Assembly (NCBI RefSeq): GCF_011043525.1
Contig: NZ_JAAKGO010000004.1
Location: forward strand, 1-64,000
DNA length: 64,000 nucleotides
Direction of reading: 5' to 3'
From: Sphingobacterium sp. SGG-5
GTDB lineage: Bacteria > Bacteroidota > Bacteroidia > Sphingobacteriales > Sphingobacteriaceae
The stretch's first letter is position 1. Each line of letters starts with the position of its first letter. The notes beneath the pieces were generated by a model, which saw only the letters and a list, made by a program, of their open reading frames with translations, was not told where the DNA came from and made no database searches. Positions 52,285 to 62,700 of this stretch are shown piece by piece. The position numbers and the translations under genes were made by a program.

Positions 52285-52833
52285 TTAATAATCTCTTCCG
52301 AGCTTTAAGCGTAACCGCTTTAGAGCGATTGTCAGTTGATTTTCCACGGTTTTTTCAGAAATATTCAGCTTACTTGCTATTTCTTTATTATTCAATTGTT
52401 GGCTTCTGCTTAAGTGAAACACCTCTTTACATCGATCGGGTAGGCCTTCGGTAAACTGTTGGATAATGAGCTTTAATTCGGCTACTTCTACGGAGGAATC
52501 TACAAAGGAGGTGTCGGGAATGCTCGCATGGGCTGCATGATATAGATTACCGCGTGTTTTACCGTCACGTATGCTATTGGCTATTTTATATTTCACAGCG
52601 CCATATAGATAACTTTTGAGTGAGGTGACTTGTAATTGTGTGCGATGATTCCATATCCAGATAAAAACTTCCTGTAATACATCCATGCATACATCGCGGT
52701 CTTTCAAGACATGGAAGGCAGACCGGTATAAAGATTCCCAATAGCGGTTATAAATTTCTGTAAAAGCACCTTCATCGCCGCTCTTTATGGAGGCAAGGAG
52801 TTCATGATCTTCGAAATTCGTATAACTGGACAT
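52285..52833 (-). CDS. ECF RNA polymerase sigma factor
   Basis: Bacteroidota FecI-like sigma factor of 182 residues: region 2 (AFTEIYNRYWESLYRSAFHVLKD, CMDVLQEVFIWIWNHR) and region 4 (LPDRCKEVFHLSRSQQLNNKEIA then LNISEKTVENQLTIALKRLR). It should direct transcription of the adjacent SusCD operon under control of the downstream FecR. Unlike the sigma factor at 25977, its anti-sigma gene follows directly (67 nt). Confidence 0.94.
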   Translation of the reverse strand: MSSYTNFEDHELLASIKSGDEGAFTEIYNRYWESLYRSAFHVLKDRDVCMDVLQEVFIWIWNHRTQLQVTSLKSYLYGAVKYKIANSIRDGKTRGNLYHAAHASIPDTSFVDSSVEVAELKLIIQQFTEGLPDRCKEVFHLSRSQQLNNKEIASKLNISEKTVENQLTIALKRLRLKLGRDY

Positions 52834-53329
52834 TTCTAATGGTCTTTCTTGCTTAGTTTATACTTATCGGTAACGGAAGGTCTATACGATAGAGTAAAAC
52901 TACTTATTTTAATTTATAATCTGCAAAAATTTTTTTTAAATGGGAGGTTTTTTGGCTTTACTAAAAATAAGTGATATTACCGAATCGTTGAAAGGTGGTG
53001 GATTTGTTTAAGAAGGTTTTTGCTGTACCCATTTTGTACCAATTATCGAAACTCAATTACCTCAATAATCAAAAATCTATTTTTAGTTGAAAATCCACTT
53101 TATGAAAAAAATAAGGAAAGAATATCTTGATATTATGTGTGTTATGAAAAACTAAATGTCGTGTTTGATGTTGTATATGTTACAAACGTTGCTTGATATC
53201 AGTGTTGTGCAATCGATTGATTTAAGTTACGCAAACGATTTCTTTTTCAAATCACTTGTAGTTTTGATGTTTAATGTTGACGTTTGATTTAACATTATTT
53301 AACCAATAGAGGCATTTAAATCTAGCCAC
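52834..53329. other. 496-bp divergent control region
   Basis: AT-rich, no credible gene on either strand. It separates the ECF sigma gene (minus) from the third SusC locus (plus). A perfect palindrome CAATCGATTG lies at 53211-53220, with AAACGTT- and AAACGATT-like words nearby (53184-53240), which could be operator sites. Confidence 0.6.
53259..53266 (+). promoter_or_regulatory. -7 box upstream of the third susC operon
   Basis: TAGTTTTG matches TAnnTTTG and gives a predicted leader of about 58 nt before the ATG at 53330. No clear -33 element. Confidence 0.4.
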
Positions 53330-56300
53330 ATGATTATAAATCTAATTAAGAGCAATTCTTTGCGAATAATTCATCGTTGTTTGATGAGGGAAGGATGGAA
53401 CGTATTGGTTCTGTGTGTATTGACCATACCATCCTTGACTTACGCGTCGCGGTTCTCCGAAACTTATGCAGTTAAAATGTCGAGAGAGGGTGATAATAAA
53501 CCCACTTTTACCCGAAGAGCCAAGCTCGATCAAACGATAATCTTCCAAGATACGACAGCGGAAATCAGTGATGAAGCGAAAGCAAAAATCAACAATCTAA
53601 ACAGACTGTTGCTTACCGCAGACAGCGTCGATCTTACCTCGGTTAAAAATAACCCTTATCTCTCGGTTGGTGATTATTTGGTCGGACAGTCCGCAGGTGT
53701 TTATGTGCAGAATCCTACTGCCGAGCCGGGAACCTATCAAAATATTCTTTTAAGGGGATTGTCTTCGCCCCAATTCAACAACCGTGATATTACGAACAAT
53801 CAAGCGGTTGTCTATGTAAACGGGATACCCATGGGTCAAGAGAATAACTTTGCCTACGATATACAGCGCTATGATTATAACCGCATAGGACCAGCAACAG
53901 ATTATCTCTCTTCGATTGACCTTTCTGCTATTAAATCCATTGAGATTATAAAGGATCCTATTCGCTTGGCTGAATTAGGTCCACTGGCTTCAAATGGTGT
54001 GATTTGGATTACGACACACGGTGGTCGATCGGGAAAGAGACAGATCTCGGTAAATGGCTATTATGGTTTTAATACGAAGCCAGTGGTGACTCCGTATAAC
54101 GCCCAATATGAGGATCTCTTTAGAAAGAATTTCTATAGTAAATACGGTACGATAGATGATGTGTTGAAATATCCTGGATACTTGGCTGATTCGACCAACT
54201 TAAATTATTATGGCAATGCCGATTGGTCTGATCTGTATTATTCTACTTCTTCATTGTACTCCTTGGACATGATGCTGAATGGTGGGACAGATCGAGCCAA
54301 TTTTGGTTTTTTTGGAAGTCATACTCGTAATGCTATTTCATCTGACGATGCGGACTTACAGCGTTATAATGTGCTGATCAATATCAATATGTTGCCTTTT
54401 GAATGGTTTAAAGTTTCGACCTATCTCAATGGGCGGCGATTGGATAGAGGACGGAATAGGAACCTGAGAGACCGCTATGCAGAAATGGCTTATTTACCGG
54501 ACCTGTCTACTCCGCTGTCTCCGAATAAAGAAGTATACCAAAAATATATAGATCACTATAAACGGGAGGTAGTGGACGATAATGTGAACACAAACTTTCA
54601 GGGAAATCTAAATCTTTCGTTGGATATCCTGAAAGAATTGAACTTTACGACTTCATTCTCCGTAGACTATAATGAAGGGGTGCGTGACCTGTTCTATCCG
54701 AGTACCTTGATGGAAACGATTAATTATATGTCTACTTACTACGGATACACCCAACGTTTTGTGTTCAGTAATAGATTGTCTTACAATAAACTACTCGAGA
54801 ATGATCATTTGTTTAAAGCCACGATAGGTTCGGACTATTCTGAAGATGTCTATCGTTATAATTACGCCAGGGCATACGATGGTCCCAATGATTATATCAA
54901 GCTCAATGTCGTCGAGGGCAATTCGGATTATGCGGATTATCTACAGCCTAAAGGTGGACTCCGGGTATTGCGCTGGAATAACAAAGAGCAATTTCACCTA
55001 CATTCATTGTACAGCAAATTTGACTACGCGATCAAAGATCTTGTAGATCTTGAAGCCGTGTTGCGCTGGGATGGATCTTCTACTGTACAACGTGACAGCC
55101 GGTGGCTATTTACACCGGGCGCGAGTGCACGTTGGCATATCGATAAGAATTTTGGCTTGGCAAACCTATTCAATGTGAAGCTGGCATATTCCCGGATAGG
55201 AAAACCGGTGTACAATAGTCGATATGCAACAGGGCCACAATATGCAGCCAATTTGGGCTGGACAGAAGATCCTACGGTTTCTTCTTATTATGGGTTTGCG
55301 GGAATATCGCGTGATTATTCCTTTGGCTGGACAGGTTACAACCTGAAATGGGCCTATAGCGACAAGTTGGAGTTGGCAATCAATAATTCTTTCTTGAAAA
55401 ACAGATTGACCACGGTGGTGGCATTCTACCAGACGGATGACAAGGATCAGATCGTGCTGGCTCCGGTGCCGTCCGAGTTTGGTTATGTCGGGCAATATAA
55501 AAATGGTCTGACCGTCAGAAACCAAGGTGTCGATATTTCAGCCAATGCTATCGTATCACCTGCAAAAGAGAATGCTTTGGGATGGACTGTCGGTTTGAAT
55601 CTCAATGTCAATAGCAATAAGGTGACAGCTTTGCCCGAGGGATTGCAAGAGCTGAAGATAGGTGCCAATAAGCTGAAGGTGGGCGAAGCCGTAGACAATT
55701 TTTGGTTATTGGAAAATCAGGGAATATATACTGCTTCTGCGCAGATACCTTCCGGATTGACCAATAATGGAGTTGCATTTGCTGTGGGAGATGCCAACTG
55801 GGTAGACCAAAACAAGGACAAGGCGATCAGTGAGGACGATAAGGTTTTCAAAGGCCGGTTTACGCCAAAGTTTTTTGGTGGTTTCAACAATACATTGACT
55901 TATAAGGGAGTCGATCTTCATTTGGCCTTTACCTATGCTCTAGGTCATAAGGCACTGAACCAACGTGCTTCAAATCGGTATGATTTTATCAACAACGAGT
56001 CGAAGAATTCCATCCATGGTATAAGAGAGATCTTTCAGTGGCAACAAGATGTTGACATCAGTAAGTATCCTTATTATAATGTGTGGAGCGGCACGGCACC
56101 TTACCGATTGGATCAAGATCTATTCCTGGAAGATGCATCCTATCTTAAGTTGCGCTCATTGTCTATGGGGTATGATCTGTCTAAACTTTCGAGTATTGTA
56201 TCTCTGGCACCGACGGTGAGAAGAGCATACGTTTATTTGACCGCGAACAATCTATTTACCGTGACCAAATTTTCGGGCAATGATCCTGAACTGGTCAATT

Positions 56301-56374
56301 TCAACGGTATATACGATGGGTACGGCCTGCCGCTGACCAAGACATTCACATTGGGGCTTAAATTGGATTTATAA
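53330..56374 (+). CDS. SusC/RagA-type outer-membrane transporter lacking N-terminal domains
   Basis: TonB-dependent-receptor-like protein of 1014 residues. A signal peptide ends near SLTYA (a start at the internal ATG 53384 would give a neater one). There is neither an STN domain nor the usual carboxypeptidase-regulatory-like domain, and no VVVVGYG-type TonB box; instead about 55 polar residues lead into a plug starting at YLSVGDYLVGQSAGVYVQNP and NILLRGLSS. The barrel and end (KLRSLSMGYDLSKL, YLTANNLFTVTKFSGNDPEL, TFTLGLKLDL) are typical SusC. The SusD partner follows 19 nt downstream. Ligand unknown; energy coupling is uncertain. Confidence 0.88.
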   Translation: MIINLIKSNSLRIIHRCLMREGWNVLVLCVLTIPSLTYASRFSETYAVKMSREGDNKPTFTRRAKLDQTIIFQDTTAEISDEAKAKINNLNRLLLTADSVDLTSVKNNPYLSVGDYLVGQSAGVYVQNPTAEPGTYQNILLRGLSSPQFNNRDITNNQAVVYVNGIPMGQENNFAYDIQRYDYNRIGPATDYLSSIDLSAIKSIEIIKDPIRLAELGPLASNGVIWITTHGGRSGKRQISVNGYYGFNTKPVVTPYNAQYEDLFRKNFYSKYGTIDDVLKYPGYLADSTNLNYYGNADWSDLYYSTSSLYSLDMMLNGGTDRANFGFFGSHTRNAISSDDADLQRYNVLININMLPFEWFKVSTYLNGRRLDRGRNRNLRDRYAEMAYLPDLSTPLSPNKEVYQKYIDHYKREVVDDNVNTNFQGNLNLSLDILKELNFTTSFSVDYNEGVRDLFYPSTLMETINYMSTYYGYTQRFVFSNRLSYNKLLENDHLFKATIGSDYSEDVYRYNYARAYDGPNDYIKLNVVEGNSDYADYLQPKGGLRVLRWNNKEQFHLHSLYSKFDYAIKDLVDLEAVLRWDGSSTVQRDSRWLFTPGASARWHIDKNFGLANLFNVKLAYSRIGKPVYNSRYATGPQYAANLGWTEDPTVSSYYGFAGISRDYSFGWTGYNLKWAYSDKLELAINNSFLKNRLTTVVAFYQTDDKDQIVLAPVPSEFGYVGQYKNGLTVRNQGVDISANAIVSPAKENALGWTVGLNLNVNSNKVTALPEGLQELKIGANKLKVGEAVDNFWLLENQGIYTASAQIPSGLTNNGVAFAVGDANWVDQNKDKAISEDDKVFKGRFTPKFFGGFNNTLTYKGVDLHLAFTYALGHKALNQRASNRYDFINNESKNSIHGIREIFQWQQDVDISKYPYYNVWSGTAPYRLDQDLFLEDASYLKLRSLSMGYDLSKLSSIVSLAPTVRRAYVYLTANNLFTVTKFSGNDPELVNFNGIYDGYGLPLTKTFTLGLKLDL

Positions 56375-56393
56375 CATATTAGCAGTTTTTGAG

Positions 56394-57953
56394 ATGATGT
56401 TAAAGAAAATAAGTATAAAATATAGCTTAATAGCCTTCGCTGTATTGAGTTTGCTTCATTCCTCATGCAATAAGGCGCTGGACGTCGCGTCCGTACAAGT
56501 ATCTTCGGAGGAAAGGCATTGGCAGAGTATCAGTGACACCAAGGCTGCTTTATTGGGTCTTTATGGTCTGCTTAGGTCTGCTATGGTAGACAATAATGCC
56601 CACTGGATGTATGGAGAATTGCGGTCGGGTGACTTTGCGGCATATTCCCGGCCAGAATTGACAGCTCTGATTCACAATGATCTGAACAAATCGTATACGC
56701 TGTTGGAGAACCTATCCAATTGGCGCAGATTTTATGCGGTCATTAATGCCACGTCTCTCTTCATAGAGCGTGCACCGGAAGTTTTGCAACAAGACAGGCG
56801 TTATACGCAGCAAAATCTGAAACTGGATATTGCACAAGCCCGGGCCATACGCGCTTTTACGTATTTCTACATGGTACGGATATGGGGGGATGTACCTTTG
56901 ATTACTTCCTCTTTTGACAACGGCAAGTTTCCGGAGTTTTCCCGTACGGACTACCGTTTGGTATTAAAATTTGCGGAAGACGAATTGACCGAAGCTGTGG
57001 AAGATCTTCCGTTTCGCTATGGGGTAGATCCCCAGCTGTATTATGGATCCATGACGGGTACCTGGCAAAAGGTCTTGTTCAACAAGATAACGGCGTATGC
57101 TATTCTTAGTCATTTGGCAGCTTATCAAGGCAAATATATTGATGTAGCTAGTTATACGGAGTTTATTTTCGACAACTATACCCAATCCTCTATTCAATAT
57201 ACTACGGATATAAAACCTTCCTCGGCCTCAGAACCCGGCCTGACGGGTTATTATGGTATATTTTCAAATAATTATACCAGAGGACAAGTGCTTAGCCTGA
57301 GCTCGGCATACGTCTATGGCGAAGCTACCGCCTCGGGACATATTGAGCAGCTTACGCTGGCATCACCTTTTATCAACAGGACTAACCCAGACATATATGT
57401 CTCTAAGGATACCATCAATAAGCTGTATACAGAAGAGAAGGACAGACGGTTTGGCATAGACCGGACGAACCCGGAAAAGCCACTTTACAGGGAGAATTTT
57501 TTTTATAACTACACAAATGAAATACCGGTCTTTGCAAAGATCAATGTGGTTCGCGATGGTGGTAGTGATGGTAACTACGCTGTTTTTGGATCCAACTTGG
57601 TTTTTACCAGATTGGAAGAATTGATCTTGTTGCGGGCAGAAACTATGGCCGTATTGCGGCAGTACGTCAGTGCCATTGAGTATCTGAATATTGTGAAGAC
57701 GATGCGCAATACTGCGCCATACCAGCTGTCTGATATGGATACGAAGCCTCTTATTGACGAAATTTTTGAAGAAAGAAGGCGAGAATTGATCGGAGAAGGC
57801 TGGCGGTTCCATGATCTGATCCGATTGAACCGGATCAAACCGATGAATGCGGATATCGTGTCTCTTTTGGAGCAAGGAGGCAATTATTGGCCTATTTCGT
57901 ATCAAGTGCTGGAGAATAATAAGCAGTTGAAGCAAAATGATTTTTGGAAATGA
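56394..57953 (+). CDS. RagB/SusD family lipoprotein
   Basis: Surface ligand-binding lid of the preceding SusC, 519 residues. Lipobox HSSC (about residue 25) is followed by NKALDVASVQVSSEERHWQS. Typical SusD segments: LLGLYGLLRSAMV, DIAQARAIRAFTYFYMVRIWGDVPLI, ELILLRAETMAVL and IFEERRRELIGEGWRFHDLIRL near the C-terminus. Start could be 56394 or 56397. It overlaps or abuts the FAS1 gene (ATGA at 57950-57953), indicating an operon. Confidence 0.92.
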   Translation: MMLKKISIKYSLIAFAVLSLLHSSCNKALDVASVQVSSEERHWQSISDTKAALLGLYGLLRSAMVDNNAHWMYGELRSGDFAAYSRPELTALIHNDLNKSYTLLENLSNWRRFYAVINATSLFIERAPEVLQQDRRYTQQNLKLDIAQARAIRAFTYFYMVRIWGDVPLITSSFDNGKFPEFSRTDYRLVLKFAEDELTEAVEDLPFRYGVDPQLYYGSMTGTWQKVLFNKITAYAILSHLAAYQGKYIDVASYTEFIFDNYTQSSIQYTTDIKPSSASEPGLTGYYGIFSNNYTRGQVLSLSSAYVYGEATASGHIEQLTLASPFINRTNPDIYVSKDTINKLYTEEKDRRFGIDRTNPEKPLYRENFFYNYTNEIPVFAKINVVRDGGSDGNYAVFGSNLVFTRLEELILLRAETMAVLRQYVSAIEYLNIVKTMRNTAPYQLSDMDTKPLIDEIFEERRRELIGEGWRFHDLIRLNRIKPMNADIVSLLEQGGNYWPISYQVLENNKQLKQNDFWK

Positions 57954-58648
57954 TTTTAGATAAGCTAAACATGATGAAGTACGTTACCTATACCGCTTTT
58001 TTAATAAGTGTGTTATTCGCAGCAGGTTGTCAGAAAGGGGACAGCCACTATTTGGACTACAATACATCGGCTATCAAATATGAGGGTACAGTGTATGATT
58101 TTTTGATACATCAGCCGGGAGTATACGATTCGTTGGCTTTGGTACTGGAACGTTTGCCCCAGTTGAAAGCTAAGCTGAACAATCCTCAAAGCCATGTCAC
58201 CTTTTTTGCAGCAAATAATAGGGCTTTTGCTTTGGCATTGACCAACCTGAACATCGCCAGGAAGAACAACGGTCTGAAAAGCCTGTATCTGGAGGATATC
58301 GATTTGGGATTGCTCGATGAGTTGATGTACAGATATGTTTTTGACGAGGAGAAAAGTGTCGAAGACTTTAAGCCGTATCTGGATGGTGTCAGTGTTTTCA
58401 GTTCAAAATACGGTTATGAGATGCATGTGCTTTATCAGGTCTTGACTTCTTCGGGTCTTGTCGGGGGTGGGCAGCAACAACTGATGTTCAGCGATGTCAA
58501 TGGATCGATCTACCAAAGGTATTGGGACAGCACGACCACATCCTCGGTAGATATGTATACCACCAACGGAATATTGCATACATTAACTCCGAGACACGAG
58601 TTCGGATTTGGAAAATTAACCATTTATTTATCATGGTATGGATTATGA
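57950..58648 (+). CDS. FAS1 (fasciclin) domain lipoprotein
   Basis: Protein of 232 residues with a lipobox (FAAGC) and one FAS1-like domain: TVYDFLIHQPGVYDSLALVLERLP (helix), SHVTFFAANNRAFALAL (the first FAS1 box, normally TxFAPTNxAF), a helical region LGLLDELMYRYVF and the second box TTNGILHTLTPRHEFG (like GVIHVID). FAS1 domains mediate adhesion or bind surface ligands. The ATG at 57950 overlaps the SusD stop; ATGs at 57971 and 57974 are alternatives with a tighter signal peptide. It overlaps the next gene by 4 nt. It is probably an accessory binding protein of the SusCD pair. Confidence 0.8.
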   Translation: MILDKLNMMKYVTYTAFLISVLFAAGCQKGDSHYLDYNTSAIKYEGTVYDFLIHQPGVYDSLALVLERLPQLKAKLNNPQSHVTFFAANNRAFALALTNLNIARKNNGLKSLYLEDIDLGLLDELMYRYVFDEEKSVEDFKPYLDGVSVFSSKYGYEMHVLYQVLTSSGLVGGGQQQLMFSDVNGSIYQRYWDSTTTSSVDMYTTNGILHTLTPRHEFGFGKLTIYLSWYGL

Positions 58649-59688
58649 AACAGGTATTGAATATATATAATTTGCGGATTACGATATCGTGGCTGATGTG
58701 CGCGGTATTGTTGAATACGGGCTGTACAAGTCTTATTCCGGAAGATCTGGATGCACTGGGAGACGATGTTACCTTGACACTTACTGAATTTACGCCTTAT
58801 CTGGGACGTACATCGGTGTATGAAAATGTCGTCAATGTGAGCAACAAATCGACGTTGCCCTTGACATTCAACGTGGTAGGCGTGCGTACTTTTGAGGGGG
58901 CACCTGCACCTGAGCTGATGGAAAAATATCCGGTAAAGGTATGGCATCAGACGTATACGGGAGAAGAAAAGTCTGTGGAGGAAATTGAAGCCAAACGTCG
59001 GATAGAGTACAGACCTATGCTCGACATACAGCACAAGAACGGGGATATCATTTTTTGGAACACGGGTAAGTCGTCTTTTCTGAAGACCATTCCCAGTGAC
59101 GGTTATCTGTTTGATCTGGAGATCCAGAATAGCGGAGGAAGAAAGTACGTCCGTGAGGTCGCTTTGAAACCGTTCAAAGAAAGGCCTTATGAACCGTCAC
59201 AGTACGATCCAGCATCGGGACTGTCTACAACGGCCTATCTCAGACCATCTTATCTCAATATATACGGGAAGCGGACGGGCAATATCGTGATGGACGTACG
59301 GGCTTATATCTTTAAGCAGACCGAAAACCTTAACCCCGGCAATACATTTACGGTCAGTGTCGTAGACTCATTGGGTCAGGCGATTGATGTCAAGAAGTTT
59401 AAGGATACGGACTTCGCCCACTTGGTACATGGATTTAACCCACGGTATCAGGATGGTAAAGTGACTTATGACGTCGTTTATCCTATGCCATTGATCAATT
59501 ACCCTACTCGCTATACCGATATAGGAGGAGACAGAAGCCGAATTCTGTTACGATACGACAGGATCGGTTTTGGGGGACTGTTGCAGCAGGCCGGTATATG
59601 GTTGGATCTGGCCATTTTTGAAGAAGGCCACTGGGAGCTACAGTTTAGGTTTAACGGGGAGAGTCCAAATTTTGATAACGAACAGTAG
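58645..59688 (+). CDS. DUF5007-like lipoprotein
   Basis: Predicted surface lipoprotein of 347 residues. The start at 58645 overlaps the FAS1 stop as ATGA and gives a signal peptide ending LLNTGC then TSLIPEDLDALGDD. The body (TPYLGRTSVYENVVNVSNKSTLPLTFNVVGVRTFEGAPAP, RIEYRPMLDIQHKNGDIIFW split over several strands) is all-beta and matches my recollection of DUF5007, found beside FAS1 and SusCD genes in Bacteroidota. No catalytic motif. Function unknown; a ligand-binding accessory role is inferred from context. Confidence 0.68.
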   Translation: MKQVLNIYNLRITISWLMCAVLLNTGCTSLIPEDLDALGDDVTLTLTEFTPYLGRTSVYENVVNVSNKSTLPLTFNVVGVRTFEGAPAPELMEKYPVKVWHQTYTGEEKSVEEIEAKRRIEYRPMLDIQHKNGDIIFWNTGKSSFLKTIPSDGYLFDLEIQNSGGRKYVREVALKPFKERPYEPSQYDPASGLSTTAYLRPSYLNIYGKRTGNIVMDVRAYIFKQTENLNPGNTFTVSVVDSLGQAIDVKKFKDTDFAHLVHGFNPRYQDGKVTYDVVYPMPLINYPTRYTDIGGDRSRILLRYDRIGFGGLLQQAGIWLDLAIFEEGHWELQFRFNGESPNFDNEQ

Positions 59689-59700
59689 ATTGTTAGCCTT

Positions 59701-62700
59701 ATGGAAAGAATTTATTTAATACTTGTTTTTTGTTCACTGTTTGTGGTGAATGTTTTTGGCCAAGATATTTCAGGTATTGTCAAAGATGAGAAGGGCAAAG
59801 GAGTAGCTGCTGTATCCATCAAAGCGTTACCCTCGGGTAAGACTATAGGGGTCACGAACGGTACAGGGGCTTTCAAAGTACCTCTTCCTGCGGGAGCTAC
59901 TTCGTTGAGCTTCGTACATGCGTCTTACGAGAGTACGACTATGTCGATGGAAAAAGGAAAGACCTACTATACGGTATCTATGATGATCAAGACGACGGAG
60001 ATCGAAATGGTTACGGTAGGCTATGTGGCCCGTAAAAAGGAATCATTGACCGGTTCAGCAGTAGTAATCAATGCCGATGATATCAAAGATGCCCCTGCAG
60101 CTAGTTTTACGGATCTGCTCCAGGGACGTGTACCGGGGATGAACGTACAGCTCAATACCGGTACACCGGGTGTGCGGGGTAGTATGTCTATCCGCGGTCT
60201 GAACTCCGCGACGGTAAATATGTCCGGTCAGGATGCTTACCTTAATGCGACATCTCCGTTATTTGTCATCGACGGAATACCTATAGACGAGGGCAATAAT
60301 TTTGAATACGGTTTTCAGACCCAAGGGCCGGGTGTGAGTCCTATATCCATGATACCTGTCGAAGATCTGGAAGATATCACGGTACTGAAGGATGCGCAGG
60401 CTACGGCACTATATGGTTCGAAAGGTGCATACGGGGTCATCCTGGTCACTACAAAACGCGGTAAATCGAGGATACCGATCGTGAGTTATCAATCAAAATA
60501 CTTTGTCAATACTATCCCGTCACTACGTACGGTGATAGGAGGAATGAATGAACGTAGGATGCGCGTCAATCAGATCTTGCAAAATGACACCAGTATAAAT
60601 TCGGCGTTGGACCTGATCAATAGCACCCCGTTACTGGCCGACTCTCTGAATGTGTATTATAACAATTCCACAAATTGGCAATCGTTTTTGTATGGCATGA
60701 CAATGAATACTCAACAGTCCTTGAATATCAGTGGAGGAGACCAATCTTTTAATTACAAGATTGCTCCGGGGTATTACAAGGAAAATGGTATTGTCAAGAA
60801 TACAGGGTTCACACGATATTCGATGAACACTAATATGCAGTACAGGCCGAGCAATAGTTTTGTGATGAGCGGATATATGAATACCTATATGGTACGTAAT
60901 AGTTTTGGATCGGGAAATGCATATCAACAAAAAGGTGTAGCATCTTCAGCTAGTACCACATCCCTCTTGCCTCCGCCGTCTATTTATTCAGGCAGTTATG
61001 AGGCGCTTGCCTCGACTAATGTCTTGAATGACAATAAAACCGGATATGTAAATACGCAATTACAGTTGGAATATGAGATACTTAAGGGACTTAGAGCGAC
61101 CTCAAATATCAATTATACCTACGACAATGCGAACCAGGATAAATTTACTCCGGAGTTGTTGAATTCTGGCGAAAGTATGGTATATATCTACAACAGCAGG
61201 CGAAACGCGTTGTACAACCGTAATATGCTACAGTACAATACGACTTTCGGAGGTGAAAAACACAATATCTTAACGTACTTTTTTAATGAGGTCGATATGA
61301 CGGGTTATAGAGCGGAGGCGATGAAACTGATCGGTACGGGCAGTGACAATATACAGACTGCCCTGAGCTATAATTCGAGAAATACATTGGGTGGTGTACT
61401 CAACAACCTGAGCGATTTTAAGTCTGCCAGCTATGCGGGCAACCTGACGTATCAATATGATTCAAAATATATAATGGAGTTGTCGTACCGTCTGGACGGT
61501 AGTTCCAATAGGGGATCGTCGGGTTTATGGTCGCAAAACCCGTCTGTCGGGCTGCGTTGGAACGCGAATAGAGAAAAGTTTATGGACAGGTGGGACTGGA
61601 TGAGTACGACGAACATCCGTGCGTCATGGGGGCGGAATATTGTGCCGGTCGGTACGATTTACGATGCTTATGGCCGGTATACACAAGATCCAACGACATA
61701 CAACGGGCAGCCAACCGTGACGATCAATACAGAACTTATTCCGAATACAGACTTACAGCCTATCGTGACGACGCAGCTGAATCTGGCATTGGAACTAGGG
61801 TTTTGGAACGATAGATTATTGGTGACCTATGAAAATTACTATAAACAAGTGGATAAAGACCTGGTCAAGATCGCGTTGCCAAACTATAGTGGTTTCAACG
61901 AGAAGAAAGTCAATGAGCAGTCTGTCGTCAATATAGGTCATGAATTGTCTGTCTACTACCGTTCTAACTTTAATAACCCGGACTGGAAAGCCACGGTCTA
62001 TGCCAACGGAGCCTTGAACAAGGACTATATGGCCGATTTGGCAGGCGATATGCGTCAGGAGATCATGCAGCACAGCGATCCCAACTTGTACTATATCCAT
62101 ATCTTGAAGCGTCTTGGACGTAATGCGCTGACCAATGTGCTTTATGACTACAGGGGTGTGTACAAATCGGACGAAGAAGTTCCGGTCAATCCGGCTACAG
62201 GCCTACGCTATCGTCTGGGTGGCGTATTTGGCGATGATGCATTCTTTAGGGCAGGAGACCCTATCTTTACCGATCTGAACGGTGACTATGTGTTGAATGC
62301 AGAGGATCTGGTAGCTGCCGGCAATTCGCAGCCACGGTTTACAGGAGGGTTTGGAGCAACTATACAATACAAAAATTGGTCTTTCCAACCGAATTTTGTG
62401 CTGACGATCAAGCGTGACATCCTTAATAAGGCCATCGCCGACTATTTCAGGTCGTATTACAATCCTACAGGTTCTGGTAGTTTGCTGCCTATAGACCAGT
62501 ATGACTATTGGACCCCTACAAATACTTCTGCAACTTATCCTAACCCGTTTGATTTCCGGAGGTCCAGTCTAGTCGACGCTTACAGATACAACTCTACGCT
62601 GTTTCAGGAAGATGGTTCTTACCTGAAATTTAATTCAGCCACGTTGTCTTATAATTTTAAGAGAGAGTTTATACAATCGAGACTTGGTATTACTGGACTA

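Noticed and set aside
53101..53154. 17-codon frame before the third susC
   Set aside because: Very short, AT-rich and more than 170 nt from the next gene; nothing supports translation.
57363..57935. 190-codon minus-strand frame
   Set aside because: Antisense shadow within the SusD gene, no recognisable features.
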